64,000 bases of DNA from Prosapia bicincta. Lineage: Eukaryota; Arthropoda; Insecta; Hemiptera; Cercopidae. Each line of letters begins with the position of its first letter. Within the stretch, counting starts at the first letter, position 1. Shown piece by piece: positions 40,356-48,368 of the stretch. Location of the stretch: the NCBI GenBank assembly GCA_036971475.1, contig JBAIZL010000001.1, forward strand, positions 73,870,271 to 73,934,270, given 5' to 3'. The notes beneath the pieces were generated by a model. It did no database searches. It was not told the origin of the DNA and saw nothing but the letters and a program-made list of their open reading frames with translations. Both the position numbers and the translations under genes were made by a program.

Positions 40356-40776
40356 CTGCTGACCTCTGTTTTTTTTCTTTCGCCACCTTTACAAGAGATT
40401 AACCTATTTTTCAAGATAATCAACAAGACAACCATTCACTTTCAGCCTTGATTATCATACTGCATTCGCATGTTCAAACTCTTGATTAGTAGCGGTTTCT
40501 AGAGATAATATTTTTTAAGTCGACCATCGTTTTAGAGAGCTGTTTTTTATTTTAAATGTAAATTGCCTCGCAATATCCTGTGTAGATATTTGTTTCAATG
40601 TCAATTGCCTAATTATTTTTCAGCGCATGTGACCCAAGAAATGCTTTTTTATAAGTATGAACACGTATGTCCGTGTCACGCCCTTGCATATATCAAATGC
40701 TTTTGATAATTGTATATAAGTAACATGTAATACAAATATTATTATTTCTTAAAGATACTTTGTGCCTTGTGTAACC
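40356..40776. other. Left subterminal non-coding region with candidate promoter
   Basis: About 420 bp between the terminal repeat and the first gene contains no ORF. A TATATAAG box at 40,713-40,720 lies about 57 bp before the first ATG of the next ORF and is the best promoter candidate. Confidence 0.55.
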
Positions 40777-41133
40777 ATGTCTAATTTAGTAGATTTAAGC
40801 TATTTAGGTAGTTGTAAGAATTTAGTTTTGCGTAGATGTAGAAATGATATAGTTTATAGTAGTTTTATATATTTTGATTTATTTTTGGTAATATTAAGAT
40901 ATTTATTATTTTGTTTCTTAGTTATATTTAATAATTCTTTTAAGAACATAAATCAAATACATGTAATATTTCAGTTTATAAAATCCGGTGAATGTAAAGA
41001 TTTAGATGTGTTTAAAAAAATTTTAACTGGATTTTATAAATTGAAAAACTGCGAAATATTTGATAGATGTTCGTTTTGTCATGAATATAAATTTCAGAAA
41101 GATATATTAATTATAAAAAAACTGTTACGATAG
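40777..41133 (+). CDS. Unknown Polinton ORF, 5' part of a probable split gene
   Basis: The first ATG is at 40,777, giving 118 residues. The product has a hydrophobic stretch (about residues 27-52, rich in L, F, V and I) that could span a membrane, and then a short Cys motif (CSFCHEYKF). I do not recognise a family. The frame stops at 41,131-41,133, while the next frame is already open from 41,091 and continues to 41,723. A run of seven A at 41,114-41,120 lies in the overlap, and a one-base length change there would connect the two. This may be one gene of about 310 codons broken by an indel or a sequencing error. It is the leftmost gene of the element, behind a TATA-like box. Confidence 0.6.
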   Translation: MSNLVDLSYLGSCKNLVLRRCRNDIVYSSFIYFDLFLVILRYLLFCFLVIFNNSFKNINQIHVIFQFIKSGECKDLDVFKKILTGFYKLKNCEIFDRCSFCHEYKFQKDILIIKKLLR

Positions 41134-41189
41134 AAAATTTTGATTATTATTATAATTATATAAATTCCAAATTAAGGGAGGGGGGATAC

Positions 41190-41723
41190 TTGAAAAAATA
41201 TTTTTTAGAACATTGGGAATATGTAGTGAAATCCATTCTTAAGTTGGTTGAATATGAGTTAAGGATAGAATATTCAAAAATTTTCAAAATGAACGACTTA
41301 CAACATCACCATTATAATATGAAATTATTAAATGATGTAAGGCCGTTCATAAAAAATATATCGAAAAGTCATTTCTATTTCATGTTTTTATTTAATCATA
41401 TTCTATACTACGATCCTGATGATATGTTTGTGGATATAGAATATGGTAAAGATACTGTTATAGAAAGATATCAATTATTTTTTAAAAAGTTTTGTAAATT
41501 TGATGAATATTTTAATCAGTCCTTTAAACTAGCACCCACAAACTGGTCTTGGGACGATAACAATATTGAATCAGATGAGCATGGAATATCCTATATATTA
41601 GATGGGGAACATTTTAATAAAAATATGGCGCATTATGATATAAAGTTGACACGTAGACAAGAACGAAGGGGTATACAAAATACGTATTCGGGATTGGGTA
41701 ACGTTAGAATTTCATATTATTAA
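41190..41723 (+). CDS. Unknown Polinton ORF, 3' part of a probable split gene
   Basis: The frame is open from 41,091, but its first ATG is only at 41,289. The stretch from 41,190 reads as a coherent soluble protein, rich in aromatic and charged residues, ending SGLGNVRISYY. The missing start and the 40-bp overlap with the previous frame indicate a continuation of the ORF at 40,777 rather than an independent gene. No domain is recognised. Confidence 0.6.
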   Translation: MKKYFLEHWEYVVKSILKLVEYELRIEYSKIFKMNDLQHHHYNMKLLNDVRPFIKNISKSHFYFMFLFNHILYYDPDDMFVDIEYGKDTVIERYQLFFKKFCKFDEYFNQSFKLAPTNWSWDDNNIESDEHGISYILDGEHFNKNMAHYDIKLTRRQERRGIQNTYSGLGNVRISYY

Positions 41724-41729
41724 TGCGTT

Positions 41730-41772
<43 letters not shown>
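41730..41772. repeat. (ATT)n microsatellite
   Basis: About 14 TAT/ATT triplets directly after the stop of the preceding frame. A shorter ATT tract follows at about 41,816. Confidence 0.93.
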
Positions 41773-41774
<2 letters not shown>

Positions 41775-41919
41775 TTATGACAAAAAATATTAATATTATT
41801 TTTCAAATGCGTTGTATTATTATTATATATTTATGTCATACTAATATCAATATTATTTTTCAAAATAATTATAAGACAAAAAAAAAATTTTTTTTTTTAA
41901 TCAAATAATATTAGAGTTA

Positions 41920-42137
41920 AGTTGAGATAGTATAATCAATTAATATTAGTTTAACGTTAGTCATATTAATGGGTTGTATTATTATTATTATATTTATGAT
42001 ATAAAAAGTTAAGTTGAATATAGTATAATCAATTAATATTAGTTTAACGTTAGTCATATTAATGGGTTGTATTATTATTATTATATTTATGATATAAAAA
42101 GTTAAGTTGAATATAGTATAATCAATTAATATTAGTT
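41920..42137. repeat. 93-bp tandem repeat in an intergenic region
   Basis: GTATAATCAATTAATATTAG recurs at 41,930, 42,023 and 42,116. The spacing is 93 bp, and the third copy is partial. Each full unit holds an ATT-triplet tract. The region lies upstream of the 104-aa ORF and may include its promoter, though I see no clear TATA box. Confidence 0.9.
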
Positions 42138-42245
42138 TTAAGTTAGTCACTAATAAATACCATAACATATAGCCTTACTTATCAATTAGAAATTGCATAA
42201 TAAGTACAAATCATTTAGTATCTAGAGTTTTGTTTGTTAAACAAC

Positions 42246-42557
42246 ATGACAACGGCACAAGGTAAATTGGATGCTTTGCTAGCACATGTTAAACTGTGTT
42301 CTTGTGGTAAAACTGAAGCTCATTATCATATAGCAGTTGCTAAATCTTATATGCAGAATTATAATTTATCGGATGTAGATATAACGAGTGGACATTATAA
42401 AAGTTGTTCATGGTCTGTAGTAGCATTTGTTGGTGATGGACCAGACACTTGTGTATGCGTCCTCTTTGAAGAATCATTAAGAAAAGCGCGAGAGTGTTTG
42501 GAATCTGACGATTGGCCTTTGTTTGCCATAAAAAAATTTTTTAATGATTTATTTTAA
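42246..42557 (+). CDS. Small Cys/His-containing protein, unknown
   Basis: The ATG at 42,246 gives 103 residues. Near the N-terminus is a metal-binding-like cluster, CSCGKTEAHYH, followed by more cysteines (SCSW, DTCVCVLF). This is compatible with a zinc-binding fold, but no family is recognised. The stop lies 8 bp before the next ATG, so the two genes are tightly coupled. An 82-bp copy of this gene's leader and first eight codons is found again at 43,622-43,703. Confidence 0.75.
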   Translation: MTTAQGKLDALLAHVKLCSCGKTEAHYHIAVAKSYMQNYNLSDVDITSGHYKSCSWSVVAFVGDGPDTCVCVLFEESLRKARECLESDDWPLFAIKKFFNDLF

Positions 42558-42565
42558 AAAACAAA

Positions 42566-43369
42566 ATGGAATTTATTTTAGACTTTCAAGGTTTTAAAAA
42601 CAAAGACAATGAGTTTATTGTTAAAGAATTGGCTATAATTTCAAAGAATGATGACAACATTTACGAGTTACTTCTATTTCAACCACCATATAGTTTTCAT
42701 CATCTTCCAAAAGATTTACAAAAGCAAGTATTGTGGTTAGAAAATCAATGTCATGGTTTACCTTGGGAAAGTGGATTGAAACCTTACAACCAACTAAAGG
42801 ATGTGTTTCGAGGTATGGCACTTAGTGGTACGATATTTGTTAAAGGAACTGAAAAACAAAAATTTATTTCAAACTTATTATCAGATTTTAATGTTAAAAT
42901 AGTTAATTTAGATTATTTGTATTGTCCTAATTTGGATGTATTGAAAAATCTCTTTTGGAATAATTTTATAAAAGAATGTAAATTCAATCATTCACAATAT
43001 AATTGTGCTTATGTTAATGTTTGTGTTTTAAAACAATGGTTAAATTATGAAAAACTAGTTTTAGACAGATTAAATGCAGTAGATTTAGCAATAAAAGAAG
43101 TATATGATAAAGGTTATCATAATATACAAGATTGTTTAGTTCATTATTTGCCAAAACATTTTCTTATTAATCATTTTGAAAATATCGAGCATATATTTAA
43201 TAGATTACCCGATCATTTGAAATGTGATCCAGATATTTTAAACAATTTACCTTGTGAAAAACATAAAGTACAAGTTAAATCTGGTTTTTGTTTTAATGGT
43301 ATCAAATCAAATGTTTCATATAATCTCAAAAAGAAAGATTGTGTTTATTGTAAAACATTATTGTCTTGA
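42566..43369 (+). CDS. Conserved-type Polinton/insect-virus ORF, possibly RNase H-like
   Basis: 267 residues from an ATG. The N-terminus, ILDFQGF followed by EFIVKELAII, has the strand-loop-strand shape of an RNase H-like 3'-5' exonuclease Exo I region, but with D-x-Q instead of D-x-E. Later blocks are LPWESGL, FVKGTEKQKFISNLL and a C-terminal Cys/His set (LPCEKHK...CVYCKTLLS). From memory, proteins with this pattern are common as uncharacterised ORFs in arthropod genomes and mobile elements. A nuclease role is inference only. The gene end is part of a 117-bp tandem duplication. Confidence 0.8.
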   Translation: MEFILDFQGFKNKDNEFIVKELAIISKNDDNIYELLLFQPPYSFHHLPKDLQKQVLWLENQCHGLPWESGLKPYNQLKDVFRGMALSGTIFVKGTEKQKFISNLLSDFNVKIVNLDYLYCPNLDVLKNLFWNNFIKECKFNHSQYNCAYVNVCVLKQWLNYEKLVLDRLNAVDLAIKEVYDKGYHNIQDCLVHYLPKHFLINHFENIEHIFNRLPDHLKCDPDILNNLPCEKHKVQVKSGFCFNGIKSNVSYNLKKKDCVYCKTLLS

Positions 43370-43554
43370 TTTAGTTATTGGTATTAGTTTTAAAAAGTAT
43401 ATAAATGTTAACTAACTGAAAACTGTTTGTAAAAAAATAATCTCAAAAAGAAAGATTGTGTTTATTGTAAAACATTATTGTCTTGATTTAGTTATTGGTA
43501 TTAGTTTTAAAAAGTATATAAATGTTAACTAACTGAAAACTGTTTGTAAAAAAA
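43321..43554. repeat. 117-bp tandem duplication of a gene end
   Basis: The last 16 codons and 3' flank of the 267-aa gene (from TAATCTCAAAAAGAAAGATT at 43,321) are repeated immediately from 43,438. The second copy carries no start and is non-functional. The two are nearly identical. Confidence 0.95.
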
Positions 43555-43621
43555 AAAAATAAATGTATAAAAATGTTCGTAAGTGAATTTATTTTACCTC
43601 TTTATAATCAATGATAGCAAT

Positions 43622-43703
43622 GAAATTGCATAATAAGTACAAATCATTTAGTATCTAGAGTTTTGTTTGTTAAACAACATGACAACGGCACAAGGTAAAT
43701 TGG
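43622..43703. repeat. Displaced copy of a gene start (82 bp, source 42,189-42,270)
   Basis: GAAATTGCATAATAAGTACA through GCACAAGGTAAATTGG is a near-perfect direct copy of the leader and first codons of the gene at 42,246. Its ATG (43,679) opens only an 11-codon frame. It sits upstream of the integrase and may supply that gene with a duplicated promoter. Confidence 0.92.
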
Positions 43704-43781
43704 TATTACCTTGAAGTATTTCTCTTGACTAATTTTCTGGGGATTTTTCATTTTTGTAACAACACAAACATAGTTTAACAC

Positions 43782-43865
43782 AACACAATTTAATCATTTT
43801 ATATTTGACAACGTTCAAAGCAGAACACAATTTAATCATTTTATATTTGACAACGTTCAAAGCAA
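43782..43865. repeat. 42-bp tandem duplication before the integrase
   Basis: AACACAATTTAATCATTTTA through ACGTTCAAAGCA occurs at 43,782 and again at 43,824, end to end. It sits directly upstream of the first integrase ATG. Confidence 0.95.
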
Positions 43866-43879
43866 AAGTGTTAAACGAT

Positions 43880-44823
43880 ATGGCATCAAAGTTGACGTCA
43901 TTGTTGAGAGTGGGGATTGCCAGTGAGTTGCATAAACAAGTGCGTAGGAAATTTCCGACCCGTCATGTTGAAGTTAAAGGTTTAGACGATCTCTATCAGG
44001 CTGACCTAGTGGAAATGTTATCAATGCCAAAGTCAATAAAGGTTATAAATATATACTGGTTTTAATAAACTGTTTTAGTAAATATGCAATAGCTATACCA
44101 ATGAAATCTAAAAATGCCATTGAAATGGAAAAGACATTACAACCAATTTTAGAAAGATATTCTATGCGTCATTTGCAAACCGATAAAGGAACTGAATTTT
44201 TTAATTCGAGGATTAAATCTTTATTAGACAAATATAATATAAATCATTATTCTACATATTCTGATAAAAAAGCCTCTATAGTTGAAAGATTAAATAGAAC
44301 GTTAAAAGCGAAAATGTGGAGGGGTTTCAGTGCCCAGGGAAATTATAAATGGTTAAATTTATTAAGCGATATAGTTACTGAATATAATAACACTAAACAT
44401 AGGACTATCGGTATGCGCCCAATTGATGTTAATAAAAATAATGAACATTTAGTGTTGAGACGTATAGTTCAAAATAGACAGAAGAAAAAACAACTTGTGC
44501 GAAACAGATTTATTGTGGGTGATAAAGTTAGAATAAGTAGGTATCAAAAACCGTTGACAAAAAGTTATTTACCAGCTTGGAGTAACGAAATATATACAAT
44601 TTGGAAAATAGAACCAACAGTTCCAGTGACCTATAAACTAAAGGACGATTCTGGAGTTGAGATTAAAGGGGGATTCTATCAAGAGGAATTGAGTAAAACT
44701 AAATTTAGTAACATATTTCTTATCGATAAGATTGTGCGTCGAAAAGGAAATAAATTGTTAGTACGTTGGTTGGGTATGGACAGTACTAGAGATACCTGGA
44801 TAAATAAAAAAGATTTATTATGA
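43880..44823 (+). pseudogene. INT: Polinton retroviral-type integrase with chromodomain, frameshifted
   Basis: It inserts the element's DNA ends into target DNA. The first ATG is at 43,880. The N-terminal part reads LHKQVRRKFPTRH and then DDLYQADLVEML, with the first catalytic Asp. Near 44,026-44,034 the frame is lost, and the rest continues one frame over: CFSKYA, then LQTDKGTEFFN (second catalytic Asp) and SIVERLNRTLK (catalytic Glu), with 33 residues between the last two. All three catalytic acids are present. The position before CFSKYA is Asn where Asp is usual. The C-terminus (LIDKIVRRKGNKLLVRWLG and on) is a chromodomain, typical of Polinton integrases. No HHCC zinc finger is seen before the core. 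The stop TGA overlaps the ATPase start as ATGA. One deleted base would explain the break. Confidence 0.93.
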
Positions 44824-45521
44824 AGGTAATAAAACAAAGCCAAAAAATGCGTATTATGAATTTCGATACATATTTCTCAAATGATATGGAATATGATAAT
44901 ATAGATCGCCATGGTCCGCTATTACCGAATTCCATCAGATGTCTTATTGTAGGACCATCGAACTGTGGAAAAACCAATCTTATGTTTAATTTAATATTTC
45001 ATCCACGAGCACTTTTTTTTGAAAATATTTATATTTTTTCAAAGTCAATAAATCAATCCAAATATAAGTTTTTAAGCCGAGTGTTTTCCAAAATACCTGA
45101 TGTTGGTTACTTTATTTTTACTGAAAATGATGACGTGCCTCATCCTAATGAGATTAAATCAAAATCACTTATGATATTCGATGATGTCATGTGTGAACGA
45201 CAAAATAATATTCGAAACTATTTCGCAATGGGTAGACACAATGACATTGATACATTTTATTTATGTCAAACATATAGTCGAATACCAAAACAATTGATAC
45301 GTGATAATGCTAATTTAGTGGTTTTATTCAGACAAGATGAAAGAAATTTACGTCATGTGTATAATGATCATGTCAACACAGATATGAAATTTGAAACTTT
45401 TAAAGAAATGTGTTCGATGGCCTGGTCTAAAAACCAAAATTCTTTTCTAGTTTTGGATAAAGAGAGACGTTTAAATAAAGGACGATATCGTATAATGTTT
45501 GATGAATTTATAACATTATAG
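44820..45521 (+). CDS. ATP: Genome-packaging ATPase (A32/FtsK-HerA type)
   Basis: 233 residues from the ATG that overlaps the integrase stop. It has Walker A GPSNCGKT (residues 45-52) and Walker B LMIFDD (117-122), followed by a conserved tail with FYLCQTYSRIPKQL and LVVLFRQDERN. In double-jelly-roll viruses and Polintons this ATPase pumps the genome into the capsid. Length and motifs fit the family and the frame is intact. It lies between integrase and the structural genes, 14 bp before the next start. Confidence 0.95.
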   Translation: MKVIKQSQKMRIMNFDTYFSNDMEYDNIDRHGPLLPNSIRCLIVGPSNCGKTNLMFNLIFHPRALFFENIYIFSKSINQSKYKFLSRVFSKIPDVGYFIFTENDDVPHPNEIKSKSLMIFDDVMCERQNNIRNYFAMGRHNDIDTFYLCQTYSRIPKQLIRDNANLVVLFRQDERNLRHVYNDHVNTDMKFETFKEMCSMAWSKNQNSFLVLDKERRLNKGRYRIMFDEFITL

Positions 45522-45535
45522 AGTCAGTAGTAATC

Positions 45536-46930
45536 ATGTCTTTGTCTAGTTCACTTGGCGAACGTGAAAAAATTGTTTTAGAAATAAAAGATTTAAGAAA
45601 ACGAATTAAAGAAAAACATCGTGCACTAAAACGAGGTATTATGGATATGGAAGATCATATAGAGAAAAATATAAAACCCATAATGGAACCGTTGATTAAA
45701 CCGATAAAAGAATATACTGAAAAATTTCAACCGATAAAAGAATATACTGAACAATTTCAACCGATAAAAGAATATAGCGAAAATTTAAATTATAAGCCTA
45801 TAAAAAGTTGGCGAGAGTTGAATGAGAAAACATTGTTGGCCACTATACATGAAAAACAAAAGCAGCAAGAAGAGAAAAAACAAAAGCAACAAGAAGAAAA
45901 ATTAAAAAAGAGAAAAAAGAATTATGAAGCCAATGATAACGATGAGAGTTATACTTCTGACGATGATTTTACTGAGGGAAGAACTGCATTTAAACGTTTG
46001 ACGCCAGCGAAAGGGGAAAAAAGAAAAAACGAAATGATAGGTGGGAATCGACTGAAAAGACGCCCTCCAACACCTGAAACACCAATGAGCGATGAAGATG
46101 CTAATATAAAAAGAATAAACACTGGAAATATGATTGAAAGTGAAATTCCTGTTAAAAGAAAACCTTTAGACCCCGAAATGTTGATGGACGTAAAAAGCGA
46201 ATATTCTTCAGATAGCAATATGGAGGAAGAACCAATGGATGTTAATGTCTATGAGTCACAACCCGCCTTTAGTGAATATGTGAAATCACCTAAAGGCAGA
46301 CGTCAAGCCATATCATTTATAAAGAACACATTTAAAGGCAAATTGTCTACAGAATATTTTTTAAATTTTATAAAGAAACCTAAACAAGTGGATAATGTTT
46401 TCGGAGTGCGCATAGAAAATGATAAATGGATGGTTAGTGATAAAGAGTTAGAAATTGAGGGCGATGATTTGATTATCGATGGTGTTAGGTATGCTGGTAC
46501 GCGTGGTATTTATGAATTATTATTCATGAGAATGCCTGAAGCATATATTTATACAGAAGATGATCTCATAAAATATCGAGATATTTTAATAGCAACGAAT
46601 GCACACAGAGTTAATTATTCGGCGATCGGTAAATTGAAATCAAACAAAAGTAATAAATACACGAAAATAATTTCAAAATTATTTCCGCCTCAGAACCCCC
46701 GCACTCACATGGATTGGGCGAGCGGAAGCGGCTTGATTTTGAAAGAATATGAAAAAAATAAACCGTCATATATTTATTGGAATGATCCCAATGAATTATG
46801 CGAGCGATTAAAAATACTAATTGCATCACAGTCGGCAGGAAATACGGGGCACAATAATGAAATAATTTCCATAATTGAAGAGTTGAAGGAAGCAGGAATT
46901 ATTATTAATAAAAATAAAAGTGATTTGTAA
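45536..46930 (+). CDS. Large coiled-coil Polinton structural protein (probable virion core or minor component)
   Basis: 464 residues. It starts with a coiled-coil (EREKIVLEIKDLRKRIKEKH). Then comes a three-fold near-repeat of about ten residues (PIKEYTEKFQ, PIKEYTEQFQ, PIKEYSENLN) and a Q/E/K-rich low-complexity run. Next is an acidic stretch, then MIGGN at residues 167-171, which fits the adenovirus-protease consensus (M/I/L)-x-G-G-x. The C-terminal domain (about 286-430), with NVFGVRIENDKW and RYAGTRGIYELLF, looks like a folded module that I associate with other arthropod Polintons. The function is not established. Its place between ATPase and capsid genes supports a virion role. Confidence 0.85.
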   Translation: MSLSSSLGEREKIVLEIKDLRKRIKEKHRALKRGIMDMEDHIEKNIKPIMEPLIKPIKEYTEKFQPIKEYTEQFQPIKEYSENLNYKPIKSWRELNEKTLLATIHEKQKQQEEKKQKQQEEKLKKRKKNYEANDNDESYTSDDDFTEGRTAFKRLTPAKGEKRKNEMIGGNRLKRRPPTPETPMSDEDANIKRINTGNMIESEIPVKRKPLDPEMLMDVKSEYSSDSNMEEEPMDVNVYESQPAFSEYVKSPKGRRQAISFIKNTFKGKLSTEYFLNFIKKPKQVDNVFGVRIENDKWMVSDKELEIEGDDLIIDGVRYAGTRGIYELLFMRMPEAYIYTEDDLIKYRDILIATNAHRVNYSAIGKLKSNKSNKYTKIISKLFPPQNPRTHMDWASGSGLILKEYEKNKPSYIYWNDPNELCERLKILIASQSAGNTGHNNEIISIIEELKEAGIIINKNKSDL

Positions 46931-47017
46931 AAAAATAAAAAATAAAAGTGATTTGTAAAAAAAAAAAAAATATTAGTCATTTGTTTTCTATTAGTCCATG
47001 TATGAGCATCTCTAAAA
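46919..47017. other. Short gap with a 27-bp duplication of the gene end
   Basis: The final AATAAAAGTGATTTGTAAAA of the previous gene is repeated once at about 46,942, followed by a homopolymer A run. No promoter is recognised in the roughly 90 bp before the next ATG. Confidence 0.6.
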
Positions 47018-47425
47018 ATGAGCGTTGATAAATTTGGTCGTCATTTGCATTCTTCCTATCGACAACACAATAGACGAGGACCTGCTGGAGTGGGGTTTAA
47101 AATGACTAAAAGCGGCGACTATGACATGGAGAATAAACGGTTGACACATTTGAACGAAGCGAAAGATGATGAAGATGCTGTTAATTTTAAAATGTTTAAA
47201 GAAAAATACCTAACATTAAAAACATATATCGATGGACACATAAATTATATTCGTAATGAAGTGAATGTTATAAGAAAGTATCAGGAAATAATTTTGAATC
47301 AAAATAAAAAAATGGAAGCAAAAGAGGCTAGTGAAGGAGATATTGACAATGATTTAGTACCTGAACCGAAAGAAACAATATTCATTACGCCTGCATCTGC
47401 GATAGGGGGAGGAAGAAGGTTATAA
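47018..47425 (+). CDS. Small structural protein with C-terminal protease-like site
   Basis: 135 residues. The N-terminus is basic (GRHLHSSYRQHNRRG). DYDMENKRLTHLNEAKDDEDAV resembles the short repeats of trimeric phage and virus fibre or spike proteins, and a predicted helical coiled stretch follows. The C-terminus ASAIGGGRRL contains IGGGR, which matches the adenain consensus (M/I/L)-x-G-G-x. The stop TAA shares one base with the next ATG (TAATG at 47,423-47,427). A minor virion protein is likely from context. Confidence 0.75.
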   Translation: MSVDKFGRHLHSSYRQHNRRGPAGVGFKMTKSGDYDMENKRLTHLNEAKDDEDAVNFKMFKEKYLTLKTYIDGHINYIRNEVNVIRKYQEIILNQNKKMEAKEASEGDIDNDLVPEPKETIFITPASAIGGGRRL

Positions 47426-47988
47426 TGACAGGAAAACAGTTTAGTGTGTATCAAGGAAGCGGTATAGTAAGTTCTTTAACGAGTTTACCTGGAAAAATTT
47501 TAAATCGTGCTATAGATTTATTACCAATAGAATTACACGTACCAGGATACCAATATTGCGGCCCCGGCACCAGATTGCAAGCAAGATTGAGAAGAGGTGA
47601 CCCAGGCATTAATAAATTAGATCAAGCCTGTAAAGATCACGATATTGCATATTCAAAATATTCGGATTCACATCAACGATCCATTGCCGACGAACAACTA
47701 GCTGATAAAGCTTGGCAGCGTGTCACATCAAACGACGCTAGTTTGGGCGAAAGAGCAACTGCTTACGCAGTTACTAATATTATGAAATTAAAAAATAAAT
47801 TAGGTGGCGGAGGAAGAAGAAAAGTTAATACAAAGAAACGGAGGACAAAAAATAAAAAAACGTGCAAAACTAAAAAAATTCTAACAAAAGTACTTAAACG
47901 AATAAAAAAAAGGTGTGCTAATAAAAAGGGTAGAGGCTATTATCTGAAACCTTACAAAGGAGGTGGCTGTAATAAAAAAAAAAAATAA
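47425..47988 (+). CDS. Parvovirus VP1-type phospholipase A2 protein with basic tail
   Basis: 187 residues. A calcium-loop motif YCGPGT (44-49) is followed by the catalytic HD dyad in ACKDHDIAYSKY (His72, Asp73), the signature of virion-borne PLA2 as in parvovirus VP1. In those viruses this activity helps particles leave the endosome. After LGGGG (126-130, a possible protease site) comes a very Lys/Arg-rich tail resembling a DNA-condensing core peptide, so processing could release two products. The gene ends in a 12-A run (47,974-47,985), and the protease frame overlaps it. Confidence 0.9.
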   Translation: MTGKQFSVYQGSGIVSSLTSLPGKILNRAIDLLPIELHVPGYQYCGPGTRLQARLRRGDPGINKLDQACKDHDIAYSKYSDSHQRSIADEQLADKAWQRVTSNDASLGERATAYAVTNIMKLKNKLGGGGRRKVNTKKRRTKNKKTCKTKKILTKVLKRIKKRCANKKGRGYYLKPYKGGGCNKKKK

Positions 47989-48359
47989 TAACATTACCAA
48001 CAAGAGCGCTATCAAATAAAGATATATATAAATACGCTAAAAAATTGAACATTCCGAACTTCAGAGGAGTTTTTATGCGTGACAATTTACCTTTACAAAT
48101 CAAAGAAAATGAACACGGAGTTATAAATTTGGACAGTGTGCAAGGACGAGGTACCCATTGGGTTGCCTATCGAAAGATAAAACATAAAATTCTTTATTTT
48201 GACAGTTTTGGTAATCTACCTCCACCTACAGAAATAATTCGATATTTTGAAACATCGACAGTTAATGCACCTATTTTCTACAATTACACAAATAAACAAA
48301 ATTTAAATTCGCACAATTGTGGTCATTTGTGTTTAGCGTTTTTAACGAATAACATCTAA
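47976..48359 (+). CDS. PRO: Adenovirus-type cysteine protease (virion maturation), no ATG in normal position
   Basis: A thiol protease of the adenain/Ulp1 clan that trims capsid and core precursors. The catalytic residues are visible: His in THWVAY (about 48,156), Asp in YFDSFGNLPP (48,201), Gln in the NKQN block, and Cys in NCGHLCLAF (48,318). The conserved N-terminus reads SNKDIYKYAKKL then FRGVFMRDNLP, but this frame has no ATG before 48,075. It opens at 47,976 inside the A run that closes the PLA2 gene. Either the start was lost, or expression uses a frameshift at the A run, or the run length is an assembly error. The penton gene follows 9 bp later. Confidence 0.9.
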   Translation, partial: KKKIITLPTRALSNKDIYKYAKKLNIPNFRGVFMRDNLPLQIKENEHGVINLDSVQGRGTHWVAYRKIKHKILYFDSFGNLPPPTEIIRYFETSTVNAPIFYNYTNKQNLNSHNCGHLCLAFLTNNI

Positions 48360-48368
48360 ATCACCAAT

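Noticed and set aside
40194..40451. Arg/Gly-rich ORFs in the left terminal repeat, and the mirror ORFs at 59,699-60,329
   Set aside because: They are purine-rich terminal repeat sequence read as protein. The same artefact appears in both ends and in several frames.
44068..44076. Asn in place of Asp before CFSKY as loss of an integrase catalytic residue
   Set aside because: The catalytic triad is formed by the Asp in QADLVEM, the Asp in QTDKGTEF and the Glu in SIVERLN. The changed position is conserved in the family but not part of the triad.
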